Below are positions 7,353-17,733 of a DNA stretch of 64,000 bases, piece by piece. How positions within the stretch are numbered: the first letter of the stretch is position 1; each line of letters starts with the position of its first letter. This stretch comes from Aureimonas psammosilenae. Its GTDB lineage: Bacteria > Pseudomonadota > Alphaproteobacteria > Rhizobiales > Rhizobiaceae. A program made the position numbers and the translations under genes. Location: positions 124,001 to 188,000 of the forward strand of contig NZ_WEZG01000005.1 of assembly GCF_009176975.1 (NCBI RefSeq). Reading direction: 5' to 3'. The notes below the pieces were generated by a model, which was not told where the DNA came from, made no database searches, and was given only the letters and a program-made list of their open reading frames with translations.

Positions 7353-10112
7353 ATGCCCGCGCCAGGCTTTATTGATGGCCTCGACCCTTGGGGAGGCGCG
7401 ACGATTTCGGCACTGACGGTAGACGGCGGCGGCGGCGGTGCGCCGACGCCGATGATGGCGCAATATATCGAGATCAAGGCGGCCAATCCCGATTGCCTCC
7501 TGTTCTACAGGATGGGCGACTTCTACGAGTTGTTCTTCGAGGACGCTTCCGTCGCCGCCCGCGCGCTCGGCATCGCGCTGACCAAGCGCGGCAAGCATCT
7601 GGGCGCCGACATCCCGATGGCCGGCGTTCCCGTCGTGTCCGCCGACGATTACCTTGCCCGGCTCATCGGTCTCGGGCACCGGGTGGCCGTCTGCGAGCAG
7701 GTCGAGGACCCGGCGGAGGCCAAGAAGCGCGGCTCCAAATCCGTGGTGCGGCGCGACGTGGTGCGCCTCGTCACCCCCGGCACGATCACGGAGGAAACGC
7801 TTCTCGAACCCGGCCGGCCGAACCATCTGATGGCCCTGGCGCGGGTCGGCGGCGCTTATGCGATCGCCTATGCCGATCTTTCCACCGGCGCCTTCACCGT
7901 GCAGGAAAGCGAAGCCGACAGGCTTCTGGCCGATATTCGCGCCGTGGACCCGGCCGAGATCGTCATCTCCGACGCGCTGTTCCATGAGGAGGCGATGCGC
8001 CCCCTCGTTGCCGCGCTGGGCAAGCTCGCCCGGCCGGAGCCCGCCGCGCTTTTCGATTCGGCCACGGCGGAATCCCGGCTTTGCGCCTTCTACGAGGTTT
8101 CGACGCTTGCTGGTTTCGGTGCCTTCGGGCGCGCCGAGCTTGCCGCCGGCGCAGGGCTTCTCGCTTATCTGACGCGCACCCAGTTCGCGGCGCGCCCCGC
8201 CTTGGCGCGGCCCGCGAAGGTCGCGGCGGGCGAGGCGATGCTGATCGATCCGGCAACGCGCGCGAGCCTCGAACTGACGCGCTCGGTCGCGGGCCGGCGC
8301 GAGGGGAGCCTTCTCGCCGCCGTCGACCGCACGGTGACGGGCGTCGGCTCCCGGCTTTTAGGCGCGCGCATCGCCCGGCCCCTGACTGATCCGTCCGCGA
8401 TCGGCGAGCGCCTCGATTCGGTCGGCTTCCTCGTCGGCGAACCGGGTCTGGTGCGCGCGTTGAGAGCGGTGCTGAAGGGCCTGCCGGATGCCGAGCGCGC
8501 CTTATCAAGGCTGGCGCTCGGGCGCGGCGGCCCGCGCGATCTCGGCAGCATTCTCGGCTTCCTTGGCGCGTCGCGCGAAACCGCCGCCCTCCTGGCCGCC
8601 GCTGCGCCGCCCGCCGAACTCGGGCAAGCCGCCCGAGGTCTCGCCGACCTGCCGGATGCGCTGGAACAGGAGCTTGGGAGCCTGCTGGCGGAAAGCCCGC
8701 CGCTTCTCAAACGCGACGGCGGCTTCGTGGCGATGGGCGCGATTCCCGCGCTGGACGAAGCGCGCTCGCTGCGCGACGAATCGCGGCGCGTCATCGCCGG
8801 GCTTCAGGTTTCCTATGCCGAAGAAACCGGCATCCGCTCGCTCAAGATCAAGCACAACAACGTGCTCGGCTATTTCATCGAAGTCGCTGAGGGACAGGCG
8901 GGGGCGCTGAACGGCACGGAGGAAGCGCGCCGCCGCTTCTTCCACCGCCAGACCATGGCGAACTGCATGCGGTTCTCGACCGACGAACTCGCCGGCCTCG
9001 AAGGGCGCATCGCGGAGGCCGCCGCCGATGCGCTGCGCCTGGAACTCGCTGCCTTCGACCGCTTGTCCGCGCTTGTGGTGGAGGCCGCCCCGGCTTTGCG
9101 CGAAGCGGCGGGCGCGGCGGCGGTGATCGATGTTTCGGCCGCGCTCGCCGATCTGGCGATCTCGGAAGACTGGACGCGGCCGGACGTGGACGACGGCCTG
9201 TCCTTCCGCATCGAAGGCGGGCGCCATCCCGTGGTGGAAGCGGCGTTGAAGGCCGCGCACGGCTCCTTCGTCGCCAACGATTGCGATCTTTCGCCCCCTT
9301 CAAGAGGGGCCAAGGGTGGGGCGATCTGGCTCGTCACCGGCCCGAACATGGGCGGCAAGTCCACGTTTCTGCGCCAGAACGCCATTATCGCGGTTTTGGC
9401 GCAAGCCGGCGCCTTCGTGCCGGCGGCCTCCGCCCGCATCGGCGTGGTGGACCGCTTGTTCAGCCGCGTCGGCGCCTCCGACGATCTCGCTGAAGGGCGC
9501 TCGACCTTCATGGTGGAAATGGTCGAGACCGCCGCGATCCTCAACCAGGCCGGCCCCCGCTCGCTCGTGATCCTCGACGAGATCGGCCGGGGCACCTCGA
9601 CCTATGACGGGTTGTCGATCGCCTTCGCCTCCGTGGAGCATCTCCACGAGGTCAATCGCTGCCGGGCGCTTTTCGCCACTCATTTCCACGAGATGACGGC
9701 CCTGTCGGCGCGGTTGTCGCGTTTGTCCAACGCCACGATGCGCGTCAAGGAATGGGAGGGCGACGTCGTCTTCCTCCACGAGGTCCGGGCCGGCACTGCC
9801 GACCGTTCCTACGGTATTCAGGTGGCCAAGCTCGCCGGCCTGCCGGCGCGCGTCGTGGATCGCGCCCGCCACGTCCTGCGCGAGTTGGAAAAGACCGGGG
9901 AAGGCGAGCGGCGCACCGCCTTCATCGACGATCTGCCCTTGTTCTCGGCCGCCGTCCGGCGCGAGGCCGAGGCCCCCGCCGCGCCCGCCGGACCGCCGCC
10001 GGCGCTCGCAGCCCTCCAGGCGCTCGATCTCGACGCCTTAAGCCCGCGCGAAGCGTTGGACGCGCTTTACCGCCTGAAGGCCATGACGGCGGAGGACGGG
10101 AAGGCGGGTTAA
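7353..10112 (+). CDS. mutS: DNA mismatch repair protein MutS
   Basis: This 919-residue protein recognises base mismatches and starts mismatch repair with MutL. Domain I carries the mismatch-wedging Phe-x-Glu motif in [11 protein letters not shown] (about residue 50). The lever and clamp region includes [16 protein letters not shown]. The ABC-type ATPase domain has Walker [14 protein letters not shown] (about residue 662), Walker [17 protein letters not shown] and the signature ATHFHEM. The ATG at 7353 gives about 33 residues before the conserved MMAQYIEIK start of domain I, usual for rhizobial MutS. The gene stands alone between a reverse-strand gene and glnD; its leader contains a tandem 20-base repeat. 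Confidence 0.97.
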   Translation: MPAPGFIDGLDPWGGATISALTVDGGGGGAPTPMMAQYIEIKAANPDCLLFYRMGDFYELFFEDASVAARALGIALTKRGKHLGADIPMAGVPVVSADDYLARLIGLGHRVAVCEQVEDPAEAKKRGSKSVVRRDVVRLVTPGTITEETLLEPGRPNHLMALARVGGAYAIAYADLSTGAFTVQESEADRLLADIRAVDPAEIVISDALFHEEAMRPLVAALGKLARPEPAALFDSATAESRLCAFYEVSTLAGFGAFGRAELAAGAGLLAYLTRTQFAARPALARPAKVAAGEAMLIDPATRASLELTRSVAGRREGSLLAAVDRTVTGVGSRLLGARIARPLTDPSAIGERLDSVGFLVGEPGLVRALRAVLKGLPDAERALSRLALGRGGPRDLGSILGFLGASRETAALLAAAAPPAELGQAARGLADLPDALEQELGSLLAESPPLLKRDGGFVAMGAIPALDEARSLRDESRRVIAGLQVSYAEETGIRSLKIKHNNVLGYFIEVAEGQAGALNGTEEARRRFFHRQTMANCMRFSTDELAGLEGRIAEAAADALRLELAAFDRLSALVVEAAPALREAAGAAAVIDVSAALADLAISEDWTRPDVDDGLSFRIEGGRHPVVEAALKAAHGSFVANDCDLSPPSRGAKGGAIWLVTGPNMGGKSTFLRQNAIIAVLAQAGAFVPAASARIGVVDRLFSRVGASDDLAEGRSTFMVEMVETAAILNQAGPRSLVILDEIGRGTSTYDGLSIAFASVEHLHEVNRCRALFATHFHEMTALSARLSRLSNATMRVKEWEGDVVFLHEVRAGTADRSYGIQVAKLAGLPARVVDRARHVLRELEKTGEGERRTAFIDDLPLFSAAVRREAEAPAAPAGPPPALAALQALDLDALSPREALDALYRLKAMTAEDGKAG

Positions 10113-10215
10113 GCCACCGGTCATTCCTCCACTCCTATTCTGGGGCGCGGATAACACGTATAGGGGCTCCCTCGTATGCGGGCTGCCATTGGCGCGACCG
10201 CTTCAGGACCCGACG

Positions 10216-13089
10216 ATGCCCTCCAAGACCCGACAAGCCGCCACCGATGCCGAAGCCACGCCGATCACCGCGGTGGATGCCGGCCCGGTGGATCGCTTCC
10301 TCGATCGCGAGGCCCTTGCGCGTGACCTTTCCGCGCTGGCCGGCGGCGCTCAAGGCGGCGGGGGAACGCCGGAGGTCCGGGCCGGCGTGCAGAAGCTCCT
10401 GCGCGAGCGGATCGTGGCGGCGCGCAAGGCCGCCGAAGCGATGTTGTTTTCCGATGGCGGCGGGCTCGCCTGCGCCGCGCGCCTGTCGATCATCCAGGAC
10501 GAGTTGATCCGCGCGATCTTCGATTTCGCGCAAGCCCATGTCTTCGACACGGTGAACCTGTCGGCCGCCGAGCGCATGGCGGTGGTGGCCGTCGGCGGCT
10601 ACGGGCGCGGCACGCTGGCGCCGGGCTCCGACATCGATCTCCTTTTCCTTCTGCCCTACAAGCAGACGGCATTCGGCGAGCAGATCGTCGAATATCTCCT
10701 CTACATGCTGTGGGATCTCGGCTTCAAGGTCGGCCACGCGACGCGCTCAGTGGAGGAATGCATCCGCCTGTCGAAGAGCGACATGACGATCCGCACCTCC
10801 ATTCTGGAACGGCGTCTCGTCACCGGCGAGGCCATGCTGTTCGAGGAACTATCTCAGCGCTTCATGAAGGAAGTGCAGGAGGGCACGGCCCGCGAATTCA
10901 TTGCCGCCAAGCTCGCCGAGCGCGACGTGCGCCACACCAAGATCGGCGATTCCCGTTATCTGGTCGAGCCGAACGTCAAGGAGGGCAAGGGAGGGCTTCG
11001 CGACCTCAACACGCTGTTCTGGATCGCCAAGGACTTCTATCGCGTCGATAGCGAAGAGGAACTGGTCTCCCGCGGCGTCTTCTCGCGCCAGGAAGCACAG
11101 CTCTTCCACAAGGCGGCCGACTTCCTGTGGGCGGTGCGCTGCCACATGCATTTCCTCACGGCCAAGGCCGAGGAGCGGCTGAGCTTCGACATCCAGCCGG
11201 AGATCGCCGGCCGTCTTGTCTACAACGCCCATCCGGGCCTCCGGGAAGTGGAGCGCTTCATGAAGCACTACTTCCTGATCGCCAAGGATGTCGGCGATCT
11301 CACCGGCATCTTCTGTGCCGCGCTGGAAGAGGAACACGCGAAAGAAGCGCCGGGGTTGCGCGGTTTCGTGCGCTCCTTCCGCTCGCGCTCGCGCAAGATC
11401 CCCGGCACGCTCGATTTTCGCGTCGATAACGGCCGCATCACCGTGTCGGATCGCGACGTGTTTCAGCGCGATCCCGTCAACATCCTGCGCGTCTTCGCGC
11501 TCGCCGCCTCCCATTCGCTGGAATACCATCCGGACGCCCTGAAGCTCATCCGCCGCTCGCTGCGCCTCATCGACCGCGATCTGCGCGAGAACCGGCAGGC
11601 CAACCAGCTTTTCCTCGACGTTCTCAGCGACCGGACCGATCCCGAACTGCATCTGCGGCGCATGAGCGAGGCCGGCGTTCTCGGCCGCTTCATTCCCGAT
11701 TTCGGCCGCATCGTCTCGATGATGCAGTTCAATATGTACCACCACTACACGGTGGACGAGCATCTGCTGCGCTCGATCGGCATTCTCGCGCGCATCGAGC
11801 GGGGCGAGTTGAAGGACGAGCTTCCCGTGTCCACGGAAGTCGTCGGCCATATCCGCGACCGCGTGCCCCTTTATGTCGCGCTCCTCCTCCACGACATCGC
11901 CAAGGGCCGGCCGCAGGACCATTCGGTGGAAGGGGCGCGCATCGCCCGCGAGCTTTGCCCGCGCTTCGGGCTGGACGAGAACGAGACGGAACTCGTGTCC
12001 TGGCTGGTGGAGGATCACCTCACCATGTCGATGACGGCGCAGCAGCGCGATCTCGGCGACCGGAAGACGATCCTCGATTTTGCCGAAAAGGTGCGGAGCC
12101 TGGAGCGCCTGAAGCTCCTGACAGTCCTCACCGTCTGCGACATACGCGCGGTCGGTCCCGGCGTCTGGAACGGCTGGAAGGGCCAGCTTCTGCGCACGCT
12201 CTACTACGAGACCGAGCCCGTTCTGACGGGCGGCTTCTCGCAGACCCCGCGCGCCAAGCGGCTGGAAGCGGCGCGCATCGCCTTGGCCGAGCGCTTGGCG
12301 GATTGGCCGGAAGCCGAGCGCGCCGCTTACATCGATCTCCACTACCAAAACTACTTCCTGACCGTGTCGATCGAGGATCAGGTGCGGCACGCTCAGTTCG
12401 TGCGCCGGGCGACGCGCAGCGGCGATCCGATCGCCACCGAAACGCGCACCGACGCCTTCGCCGCCGTCACCGAGATCACGGTTCTCTGCCCCGACCATCC
12501 GCGCCTCCTGTCGACGTTGACGGGCGGCTGCGCGGCGGCGGGCGCCAACATCGCGGACGCGCAGATCTTCACCCTTGCCGACGGGCGCGCGCTCGACGTC
12601 ATCAACGTCAACCGCGCCTTTGCCGAGGATGCCGACGAGATGCGCCGCGCGGGCCGCATCGACGCCAACATCCGCGCGCTTCTCGACGGGCGCGCCGTGG
12701 TGCCGGCGCTGATGGCGCAGCGCCGCCCGGCGCGGGGCCCGCAAGCCTTCACCGTGCCCCCGCTGGTTGCGATCGACAACGCCCTGTCCAACAAGTTCAC
12801 CGTGGTGGAGGTGGAAGGCCTCGACCGTCCGGGCCTCCTGTCGGACCTCACCGGCGCGCTCGCCGATCTCAATCTCGACATCCGCTCGGCTCATATCTCG
12901 ACCTTCGGCGAAAAGGTGGTGGACGTCTTCTATGTCACCGACCTCACCAGCATGAAGATCGTGAGCCCGGCCCGCATGGAGCGGATCGAGCACCGCCTGA
13001 CCCGCGTCTTCGAGGAACCGGAAGGGGAGGCGACGTCGCCCTCGCAGATGGACTCGGCCAAGGCTTTCGGGATACCGGCTGCCCGATGA
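10216..13089 (+). CDS. glnD: Bifunctional PII uridylyltransferase/uridylyl-removing enzyme
   Basis: This 957-residue nitrogen sensor adds UMP to PII proteins when glutamine is low and removes it when glutamine is high. A nucleotidyltransferase domain has GGYGRGTLAPGSDIDLLFL (about residue 126). The HD phosphohydrolase domain has the metal-binding LLHDIAKGRPQDHS (about 558). Two C-terminal ACT domains for glutamine sensing begin near 751 (EITVLCPDHPRLLSTL) and 860 (VEGLDRPGLLSDLTGAL). I used the ATG at 10216 (MPSKTRQAATDAEA) rather than the TTG at 10189. The stop overlaps the murJ ATG by four bases. Confidence 0.96.
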   Translation: MPSKTRQAATDAEATPITAVDAGPVDRFLDREALARDLSALAGGAQGGGGTPEVRAGVQKLLRERIVAARKAAEAMLFSDGGGLACAARLSIIQDELIRAIFDFAQAHVFDTVNLSAAERMAVVAVGGYGRGTLAPGSDIDLLFLLPYKQTAFGEQIVEYLLYMLWDLGFKVGHATRSVEECIRLSKSDMTIRTSILERRLVTGEAMLFEELSQRFMKEVQEGTAREFIAAKLAERDVRHTKIGDSRYLVEPNVKEGKGGLRDLNTLFWIAKDFYRVDSEEELVSRGVFSRQEAQLFHKAADFLWAVRCHMHFLTAKAEERLSFDIQPEIAGRLVYNAHPGLREVERFMKHYFLIAKDVGDLTGIFCAALEEEHAKEAPGLRGFVRSFRSRSRKIPGTLDFRVDNGRITVSDRDVFQRDPVNILRVFALAASHSLEYHPDALKLIRRSLRLIDRDLRENRQANQLFLDVLSDRTDPELHLRRMSEAGVLGRFIPDFGRIVSMMQFNMYHHYTVDEHLLRSIGILARIERGELKDELPVSTEVVGHIRDRVPLYVALLLHDIAKGRPQDHSVEGARIARELCPRFGLDENETELVSWLVEDHLTMSMTAQQRDLGDRKTILDFAEKVRSLERLKLLTVLTVCDIRAVGPGVWNGWKGQLLRTLYYETEPVLTGGFSQTPRAKRLEAARIALAERLADWPEAERAAYIDLHYQNYFLTVSIEDQVRHAQFVRRATRSGDPIATETRTDAFAAVTEITVLCPDHPRLLSTLTGGCAAAGANIADAQIFTLADGRALDVINVNRAFAEDADEMRRAGRIDANIRALLDGRAVVPALMAQRRPARGPQAFTVPPLVAIDNALSNKFTVVEVEGLDRPGLLSDLTGALADLNLDIRSAHISTFGEKVVDVFYVTDLTSMKIVSPARMERIEHRLTRVFEEPEGEATSPSQMDSAKAFGIPAAR

Positions 13090-14705
13090 GCCTTGCTGCC
13101 AAGTTCGCGACCGTCGGCGGAGCGACCCTTTTCTCTCGTATCTTCGGCTTCGGCCGGGAAATGATGATGGCCTCCGCGCTCGGCATCGGGCCGGTCGCGG
13201 ACGCCTTCAACCTCGCTTTCCGCTTCCCGAACCTTTTCCGCCGCTTGTTCGCGGAAGGGGCGTTCAACTCCGCCTTCATTCCGCTCTTCGCGCGCAAGCT
13301 CGAAGAAGGCGGCGAGGAAGGCGCACGCGATTTCGCCACCGAAATCTTCTCCACGCTCTTCGTGGTGCTCACCCTCATCACCGTCGTCGCGATGATCTTC
13401 ATGCCCTTCCTGGTGCAGACCATCATCGCGCCGGGTCTGGCGACCTGCGTCGACGACCCGGCCGTTTCGGCGGCCCAGGCGATCTCCTGCGCCGACCGCT
13501 ACGCCATCACGGTGGCCTATTCGCGCATCATGTTCCCCTACCTCGCCTGCATGTCGATGCTGGCGATGGTGTCGGGCATCCTCAACGCCTTTCGCCGCTT
13601 CTTCGCCGCCGCCGTCGCGCCCTCGCTCCTCAACTTCATCCTGATCGGGGTTCTGGCCTGGGGCTTCTACGAAAAGGCGCCGCAGCGCGAGGTCGGTTTC
13701 CTGATGAGCTGGGGCGTTCTCGCGGCCGGCGTCGCGCAACTCGCCATGGTGACGGTGGCGATGCGCATCGCCGGCTTCAGCGTGTCGCTCCGCCGCCCCC
13801 GCTGGACCAAGAACCTGAAGCGGCTCCTCGTGCTCGCCGCGCCGGCCGCGCTGATCGGCGGCATCACGCAGATCAACCTTTTCGTCGGGCAGGCCATCGC
13901 GTCCTACAAGCCGGGCGCGGTGTCGATCCTGCAATATGCCGACCGGCCCTATCAGTTGCCGCTCGGCATGGTGGGCGTCGCCATCGGCGTCGTGCTTCTG
14001 CCCGAACTCGCGCGCTCCCTGAAGGCCGGCCGGCTGGAGGAAGCGCAGCACACGCAGAACCGGAGCCTGGAGTTTGCGCTCTTCCTCACCGTTCCGGCGG
14101 CGGTGGCGCTCTTCATCATTCCCGACCCGATCATCCGCCTGATCTACGAGCGCGGCGCGTTCGAGACCTCCACCACCCATCTCGTGGCGGCGGTACTCGG
14201 CATCTATGCGCTCGGGCTTCCCGCCTTCGTTCTCATCAAGGTCTTCTCGCCCGGTTATTTCGCCCGCGAGGACACCAAAACGCCGATGATCGTGACGGGC
14301 GCTTCGGCCTTCGCCAACATCGCTTTGTCGCTCGCCTTGTTCTTCGTACTCGCCGAACGGGGCATCGCCTGGGCGACGACGCTCGCCGGCTGGCTGAACG
14401 CCGCGCTCCTGTTCGAGGGATTGCGCCGGCGGGGCTTGTGGGAACTCGACCGGGCCCTGGTGAAGCGCGCCGCGCTCGTGGTGCTTTCCGCCGCCCTGAT
14501 GGGCGTCGCCCTGGTGTTCCTCCAAAGGCAGCTCGGTGCCTGGACGGGGCCCGGCTCCAGCGTGCCGCACCAGATCGTGGCGATCCTGATCCTCGTGACC
14601 GTGGCGATGGTGGTTTATTTCGCGCTCACCGTCGCGACCGGCGCGGTGGATCGCAGCATGCTGAAGCGCCTTTTGAAAGGGCGGCGCAAGCAGACGGCGG
14701 CTTGA
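13086..14705 (+). CDS. murJ: Lipid II flippase MurJ
   Basis: This 539-residue membrane protein has about 14 helices and belongs to the MVF/MurJ group that moves lipid II across the inner membrane for peptidoglycan synthesis. It begins MSLAAKFATVGGATLFSRIFG and has the conserved DAFNLAFRFPNLFRRLFAEG, in which the family's Arg-rich loop between early helices lies. Later blocks are INLFVGQAIASY and YERGAFETSTT. The ATG overlaps the glnD stop in the pattern ATGA, so the two are translationally coupled, an arrangement common in Rhizobiales. Confidence 0.95.
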   Translation: MSLAAKFATVGGATLFSRIFGFGREMMMASALGIGPVADAFNLAFRFPNLFRRLFAEGAFNSAFIPLFARKLEEGGEEGARDFATEIFSTLFVVLTLITVVAMIFMPFLVQTIIAPGLATCVDDPAVSAAQAISCADRYAITVAYSRIMFPYLACMSMLAMVSGILNAFRRFFAAAVAPSLLNFILIGVLAWGFYEKAPQREVGFLMSWGVLAAGVAQLAMVTVAMRIAGFSVSLRRPRWTKNLKRLLVLAAPAALIGGITQINLFVGQAIASYKPGAVSILQYADRPYQLPLGMVGVAIGVVLLPELARSLKAGRLEEAQHTQNRSLEFALFLTVPAAVALFIIPDPIIRLIYERGAFETSTTHLVAAVLGIYALGLPAFVLIKVFSPGYFAREDTKTPMIVTGASAFANIALSLALFFVLAERGIAWATTLAGWLNAALLFEGLRRRGLWELDRALVKRAALVVLSAALMGVALVFLQRQLGAWTGPGSSVPHQIVAILILVTVAMVVYFALTVATGAVDRSMLKRLLKGRRKQTAA

Positions 14706-14791
14706 TCTCCGGCCGCCTCGCGGTGCATAGAGCGGCCCGGTTCGCGGGATGATTTTTCGCGATGGCTTCGTGTTTTGAAAAGGGCCGCGCG

Positions 14792-15874
14792 ATGACGCAG
14801 GACACCCATGGCGGCTTCGGCCCCCGCGTCTTTTCCGGCATCCAGCCCACCGGCAATCTGCATCTCGGCAACTATCTCGGCGCGATCAAGAAGTTCGTCG
14901 CCATGCAGGAAAGCCACGACTGCATCTTCTGCGTCGTGGACCTCCATGCCCTGACCGCCCAGCTCGTGCAGGACGATCTCGTGTCGCAAACGCGCCAGAT
15001 CGCCGCCGCCTATATCGCCAGCGGCATCGACGCCGAGAAGCATATCGTCTTCAACCAGAGCCGGGTGTCCGGCCATGCCGAACTCGCCTGGATTTTCAAC
15101 TGCGTGGCGCGCATCGGCTGGATGAACCGCATGACGCAGTTCAAAGACAAGGCCGGCAAGGACCGCGAGAACGCTTCGCTGGGGCTTCTCGCCTATCCGA
15201 GCCTGATGGCCGCCGACATCCTTCTCTACCGCGCGACGCATGTGCCCGTCGGCGACGACCAGAAGCAGCATCTGGAACTTGCCCGCGACATCGCCACGAA
15301 GTTCAACAACGACTTCTCCGCCCGTATCGAGGCGGCGGGCCTCGGCGTTCCGATGGCGATGGGCGAGGCGCGTGTGAACGGCTACTTCCCCTTGACCGAG
15401 CCGATGATCGAGGGGCCGGCGACGCGCGTCATGAGCCTCAAGGACGGCGCCAAGAAGATGTCGAAGTCGGACCCGTCGGACCTGTCGCGCATCAACCTCA
15501 CCGACGATGCCGACGCCATCGCCAAGAAGATCCGCAAGGCCAAGACCGATCCCTATGCCTTGCCCGACAGCGTGGAAGGCTTGGCCAACCGGCCGGAAGC
15601 TGACAATCTCGTCGGCATCTTCGCGGCTCTCGCCGGCAAGACCAAGGCGGAGGTGATCATTGAACAGGGCGGCAAGCAGTTCTCCGAGTTCAAGCCGGTG
15701 CTGGTGGATCTGGCGGTGGAAAGCCTCGGCCCCGTCACCGACAACATGCGCCGCATCATGGCCGACCCCGCCGAGATCGACCGCGTCCTGAAACGCGGCG
15801 GCGAGCGCGCGAACGAGATCGCCCATCGCACCATGGCCGACGTGAAGAAGATCGTCGGGCTCCTGGATAGCTGA
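14792..15874 (+). CDS. trpS: Tryptophanyl-tRNA synthetase
   Basis: This 360-residue class I aminoacyl-tRNA synthetase charges tRNA-Trp. The HIGH-type motif is [13 protein letters not shown] (about residue 19) and the KMSKS motif is [10 protein letters not shown] (about 222); ATP- and Trp-pocket blocks such as [17 protein letters not shown] lie between them. The ATG at 14792 is preferred over 14762 because the protein then begins [18 protein letters not shown], close to other TrpS proteins. An AAAGGG sequence lies about 8 bases upstream. It follows murJ by 86 bases and converges on the ParDE pair, whose toxin stop lies 2 bases away. Confidence 0.95.
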   Translation: MTQDTHGGFGPRVFSGIQPTGNLHLGNYLGAIKKFVAMQESHDCIFCVVDLHALTAQLVQDDLVSQTRQIAAAYIASGIDAEKHIVFNQSRVSGHAELAWIFNCVARIGWMNRMTQFKDKAGKDRENASLGLLAYPSLMAADILLYRATHVPVGDDQKQHLELARDIATKFNNDFSARIEAAGLGVPMAMGEARVNGYFPLTEPMIEGPATRVMSLKDGAKKMSKSDPSDLSRINLTDDADAIAKKIRKAKTDPYALPDSVEGLANRPEADNLVGIFAALAGKTKAEVIIEQGGKQFSEFKPVLVDLAVESLGPVTDNMRRIMADPAEIDRVLKRGGERANEIAHRTMADVKKIVGLLDS

Positions 15875-15876
15875 TC

Positions 15877-16185
15877 TCAACCATCGGGGTCTGCGAACAG
15901 GGACCGCAGATCGCGGCCGGCATAGGCGATGCGCAGGACGGTCACCCGATCATCGTCCACTCGGTAGGCGATCACGGCGCGCTTCTCGAAGGGCGTCGTG
16001 CGAACGATCTCGTTCGTCCCTGCCAAGACCTGGCCTCGATGCGGCATATGCGCGAAGCGCAGGCAATGTTCGCGAAGTCGTCTGACGAAGCCGATCGCGT
16101 TCGACGGGCTATCCTCGGCGATGGCTTCGTAGATGAGATCGAGGTCCTTTTCGGCAGCGCGGTGAAAGACGACGGCTCTCGTCAT
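15877..16185 (-). CDS. RelE/ParE-family toxin
   Basis: This 102-residue basic protein begins MTRAVVFHRAAEKDLDLIYE, a typical first helix of ParE/RelE toxins, and has the beta-sheet core FEKRAVIAYRVDDDRVTVLR followed by IAYAGRDL. ParE-type members poison gyrase and RelE types cleave mRNA on ribosomes; this sequence, paired with a ParD-like antitoxin, fits ParE better, but the target is not proven. Its start overlaps the antitoxin stop by four bases. The gene ends 2 bases after the convergent trpS stop. Confidence 0.85.
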   Translation of the reverse strand: MTRAVVFHRAAEKDLDLIYEAIAEDSPSNAIGFVRRLREHCLRFAHMPHRGQVLAGTNEIVRTTPFEKRAVIAYRVDDDRVTVLRIAYAGRDLRSLFADPDG

Positions 16186-16454
16186 TCCATCTTGCCGTGG
16201 CGCTCGAGATGCTTGCGCTCCAAGCGCTCGAAGACCTCCTCCATGGGAACGGGAGGCTGCGGATCGTCCAAGGCTTCCTGCACCATGCGCCGAAGTGTTT
16301 CGTTGAGAACGGCTTCCTCGCGCTCCAGGGCCCGCAACCCTGCGCGCACGATCTCGCTTGCGCTTGCATAGGTGCCCGAGGCGAGACGCTCGTCCACCAC
16401 CCTCTGCTGGGCCCCGAGCGTGACGGTGAGGGTACGGGGGGAAGTCTTCGGCAT
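16182..16454 (-). CDS. ParD-family ribbon-helix-helix antitoxin
   Basis: This 90-residue protein begins MPKTSPRTLTVTLGAQQRVV, the DNA-binding strand of a ribbon-helix-helix dimer. It continues with GTYASASEIVRAGLRALERE and has an acidic C-terminal tail that should wrap the toxin. In-frame ATG codons at 16472 and upstream would put the start inside or beyond a perfect palindrome, so I chose 16454. The bases just before it (CCACCT) are no ribosome-binding site; the promoter spacing suggests a leaderless mRNA. It overlaps the toxin start in the pattern ATGA. Confidence 0.82.
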   Translation of the reverse strand: MPKTSPRTLTVTLGAQQRVVDERLASGTYASASEIVRAGLRALEREEAVLNETLRRMVQEALDDPQPPVPMEEVFERLERKHLERHGKME

Positions 16455-16460
16455 AGGTGG

Positions 16461-16488
16461 AATGTAAGACATTGTCTTACGAACGCAA
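16461..16488 (-). promoter_or_regulatory. ParDE promoter with palindromic operator
   Basis: On the reverse strand TTGCGT (16483-16488), a 16-base spacer and TACATT (16461-16466) form a reasonable -35/-10 pair. The perfect palindrome GTAAGACAATGTCTTAC (16464-16480) fills the spacer and overlaps the -10, as expected for repression by the antitoxin-toxin complex. The predicted transcription start falls on the A of the antitoxin ATG. Confidence 0.55.
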
Positions 16489-16540
16489 CGCCTCTCCCAG
16501 CCGCTTGCTGCTCGTCGCGGCATCTGCATATGTCATGCCC

Positions 16541-17032
16541 ATGGTATCCATGCGACTTGGCCGGCAAGCCGGCGGCAAACGCAAGTTTCTGGCGGTGATC
16601 GACGAGACGCCCGAATGCGGGCGGGCGGCGGCCTATGCCAGCCGCCGCGCCAAGGCGAGCGGGGGCGGCGTCGTGCTTCTCTACGTGGTGGAAGCGGGCG
16701 ACTTCTCCCATTGGCTGGGCGTCGAGGAGATCATGCGCGCCGAAGCCGCGTCCGAGGCCAATGCCAAGCTGTCGCGCGTCGCCGAGGACATTCGCGAGAA
16801 GGTCGGCATCGAGCCGGAGATCGTGACGCGCGAGGGAAATGTGGCGGAAGAAATCCTCTCTGTCATCGAGGCCGACCGCGAGATCATGATTCTTGTTCTG
16901 GCGGCTGGCCTTTCCAGCGAAGGGCCGGGGCCGCTCGTCACCTCCATCGCCGGCAAGCCCGGCGCCTTTCCGATTCCCGTGACCATCGTGCCGGGCTCCC
17001 TCACCGACGAGGAAATCGACAATCTCTGCTGA
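16541..17032 (+). CDS. Universal stress protein family
   Basis: This 163-residue single-domain protein has the Usp alpha/beta fold. A first strand KFLAVIDETPECGRAAAYA is followed by GGGVVLLYVVE, and a later segment reads MILVLAAGLSSEGPGPLVTS. The usual ATP-binding G-2x-G-9x-G(S/T) motif is not clear, so ATP binding is doubtful. The product is a cytoplasmic protein of unknown task, probably stress-related. Starts at 16535 and 16550 are also possible; 16541 gives MVSMRLGRQAGGKRKFLAVI, the most family-like N-terminus. It is transcribed divergently from the ParDE pair. Confidence 0.82.
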   Translation: MVSMRLGRQAGGKRKFLAVIDETPECGRAAAYASRRAKASGGGVVLLYVVEAGDFSHWLGVEEIMRAEAASEANAKLSRVAEDIREKVGIEPEIVTREGNVAEEILSVIEADREIMILVLAAGLSSEGPGPLVTSIAGKPGAFPIPVTIVPGSLTDEEIDNLC

Positions 17033-17149
17033 GGGCTCATCGAGGGTGAACGGCGCGTCGCTCTTTCATCGAGCCTTGCTAAGGATTATCTGAACGGTTC
17101 GAACGTTTCCGCCGCCCTTGTCGCGGCCGCCCGCTTGGAGCCGGACACC

Positions 17150-17719
17150 ATGTTCATCCAGACCGAAACCACCCCGAACCCGGCGACCCTGAAGTTCCTA
17201 CCGGGCCGCGTCGTCCACGAGGACGGCGCCGTGGAATTCCTGACGCGCGAGGATGCCGAAATGCGCTCGCCGCTCGCCGCGCGACTGATGACGGTACCGG
17301 GCGTGTCGGCCGTGTTCTTCGGTTTCGACTTCGTCACTGTCACCAAGGAGACCGGCGACTGGGCGCATCTGAAGCCCTCGATCCTCGCCGCCCTGATGGA
17401 GCATTTCGTCGCCAACGAGCCGGTGATGGCTCCGCATGGCGCAGCTCACGCTTCGGCGGATGCGGGAGAAGAGTTCTTCGCCGAGGACGAGGCGCCGATC
17501 GTGGAAGCGATCAAGGAGCTTCTCGACTCGCGGGTCCGTCCGGCCGTCGCGCAGGATGGCGGCGACATCACCTTCCGCGGCTTTCGCGATGGCACGGTCT
17601 ACCTGAACATGCGCGGCTCTTGCTCGGGCTGCCCGTCTTCCACCGCGACGCTGAAGCACGGCATTCAGAACCTCCTGCGCCATTTCGTGCCCGAGGTGGA
17701 AGCCGTCGAGGCGATCTGA
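17150..17719 (+). CDS. Nfu-type iron-sulfur cluster carrier
   Basis: This 189-residue protein has an N-terminal Nfu_N domain (MFIQTETTPNPATLKFLPGR) and a C-terminal NifU-like domain with the cluster-binding CSGC motif at about residues 158-161 in GSCSGCPSSTATLKHGIQNL. Such proteins carry a [4Fe-4S] cluster between two subunits and pass it to apoproteins. A downstream radical-SAM Fe-S enzyme, MiaB, is encoded nearby at 21127 and could be a client; this is inference. I chose the ATG at 17150 over 17135 because it matches the family's MFIQTE start. Confidence 0.92.
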   Translation: MFIQTETTPNPATLKFLPGRVVHEDGAVEFLTREDAEMRSPLAARLMTVPGVSAVFFGFDFVTVTKETGDWAHLKPSILAALMEHFVANEPVMAPHGAAHASADAGEEFFAEDEAPIVEAIKELLDSRVRPAVAQDGGDITFRGFRDGTVYLNMRGSCSGCPSSTATLKHGIQNLLRHFVPEVEAVEAI

Positions 17720-17733
17720 GGACGATTAGGGGG

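Noticed and set aside
16455-16529. Longer starts for the ParD antitoxin at 16472 or 16529.
   Set aside because: They would place the start inside or beyond the operator palindrome and add residues before the ribbon strand that are not family-like.
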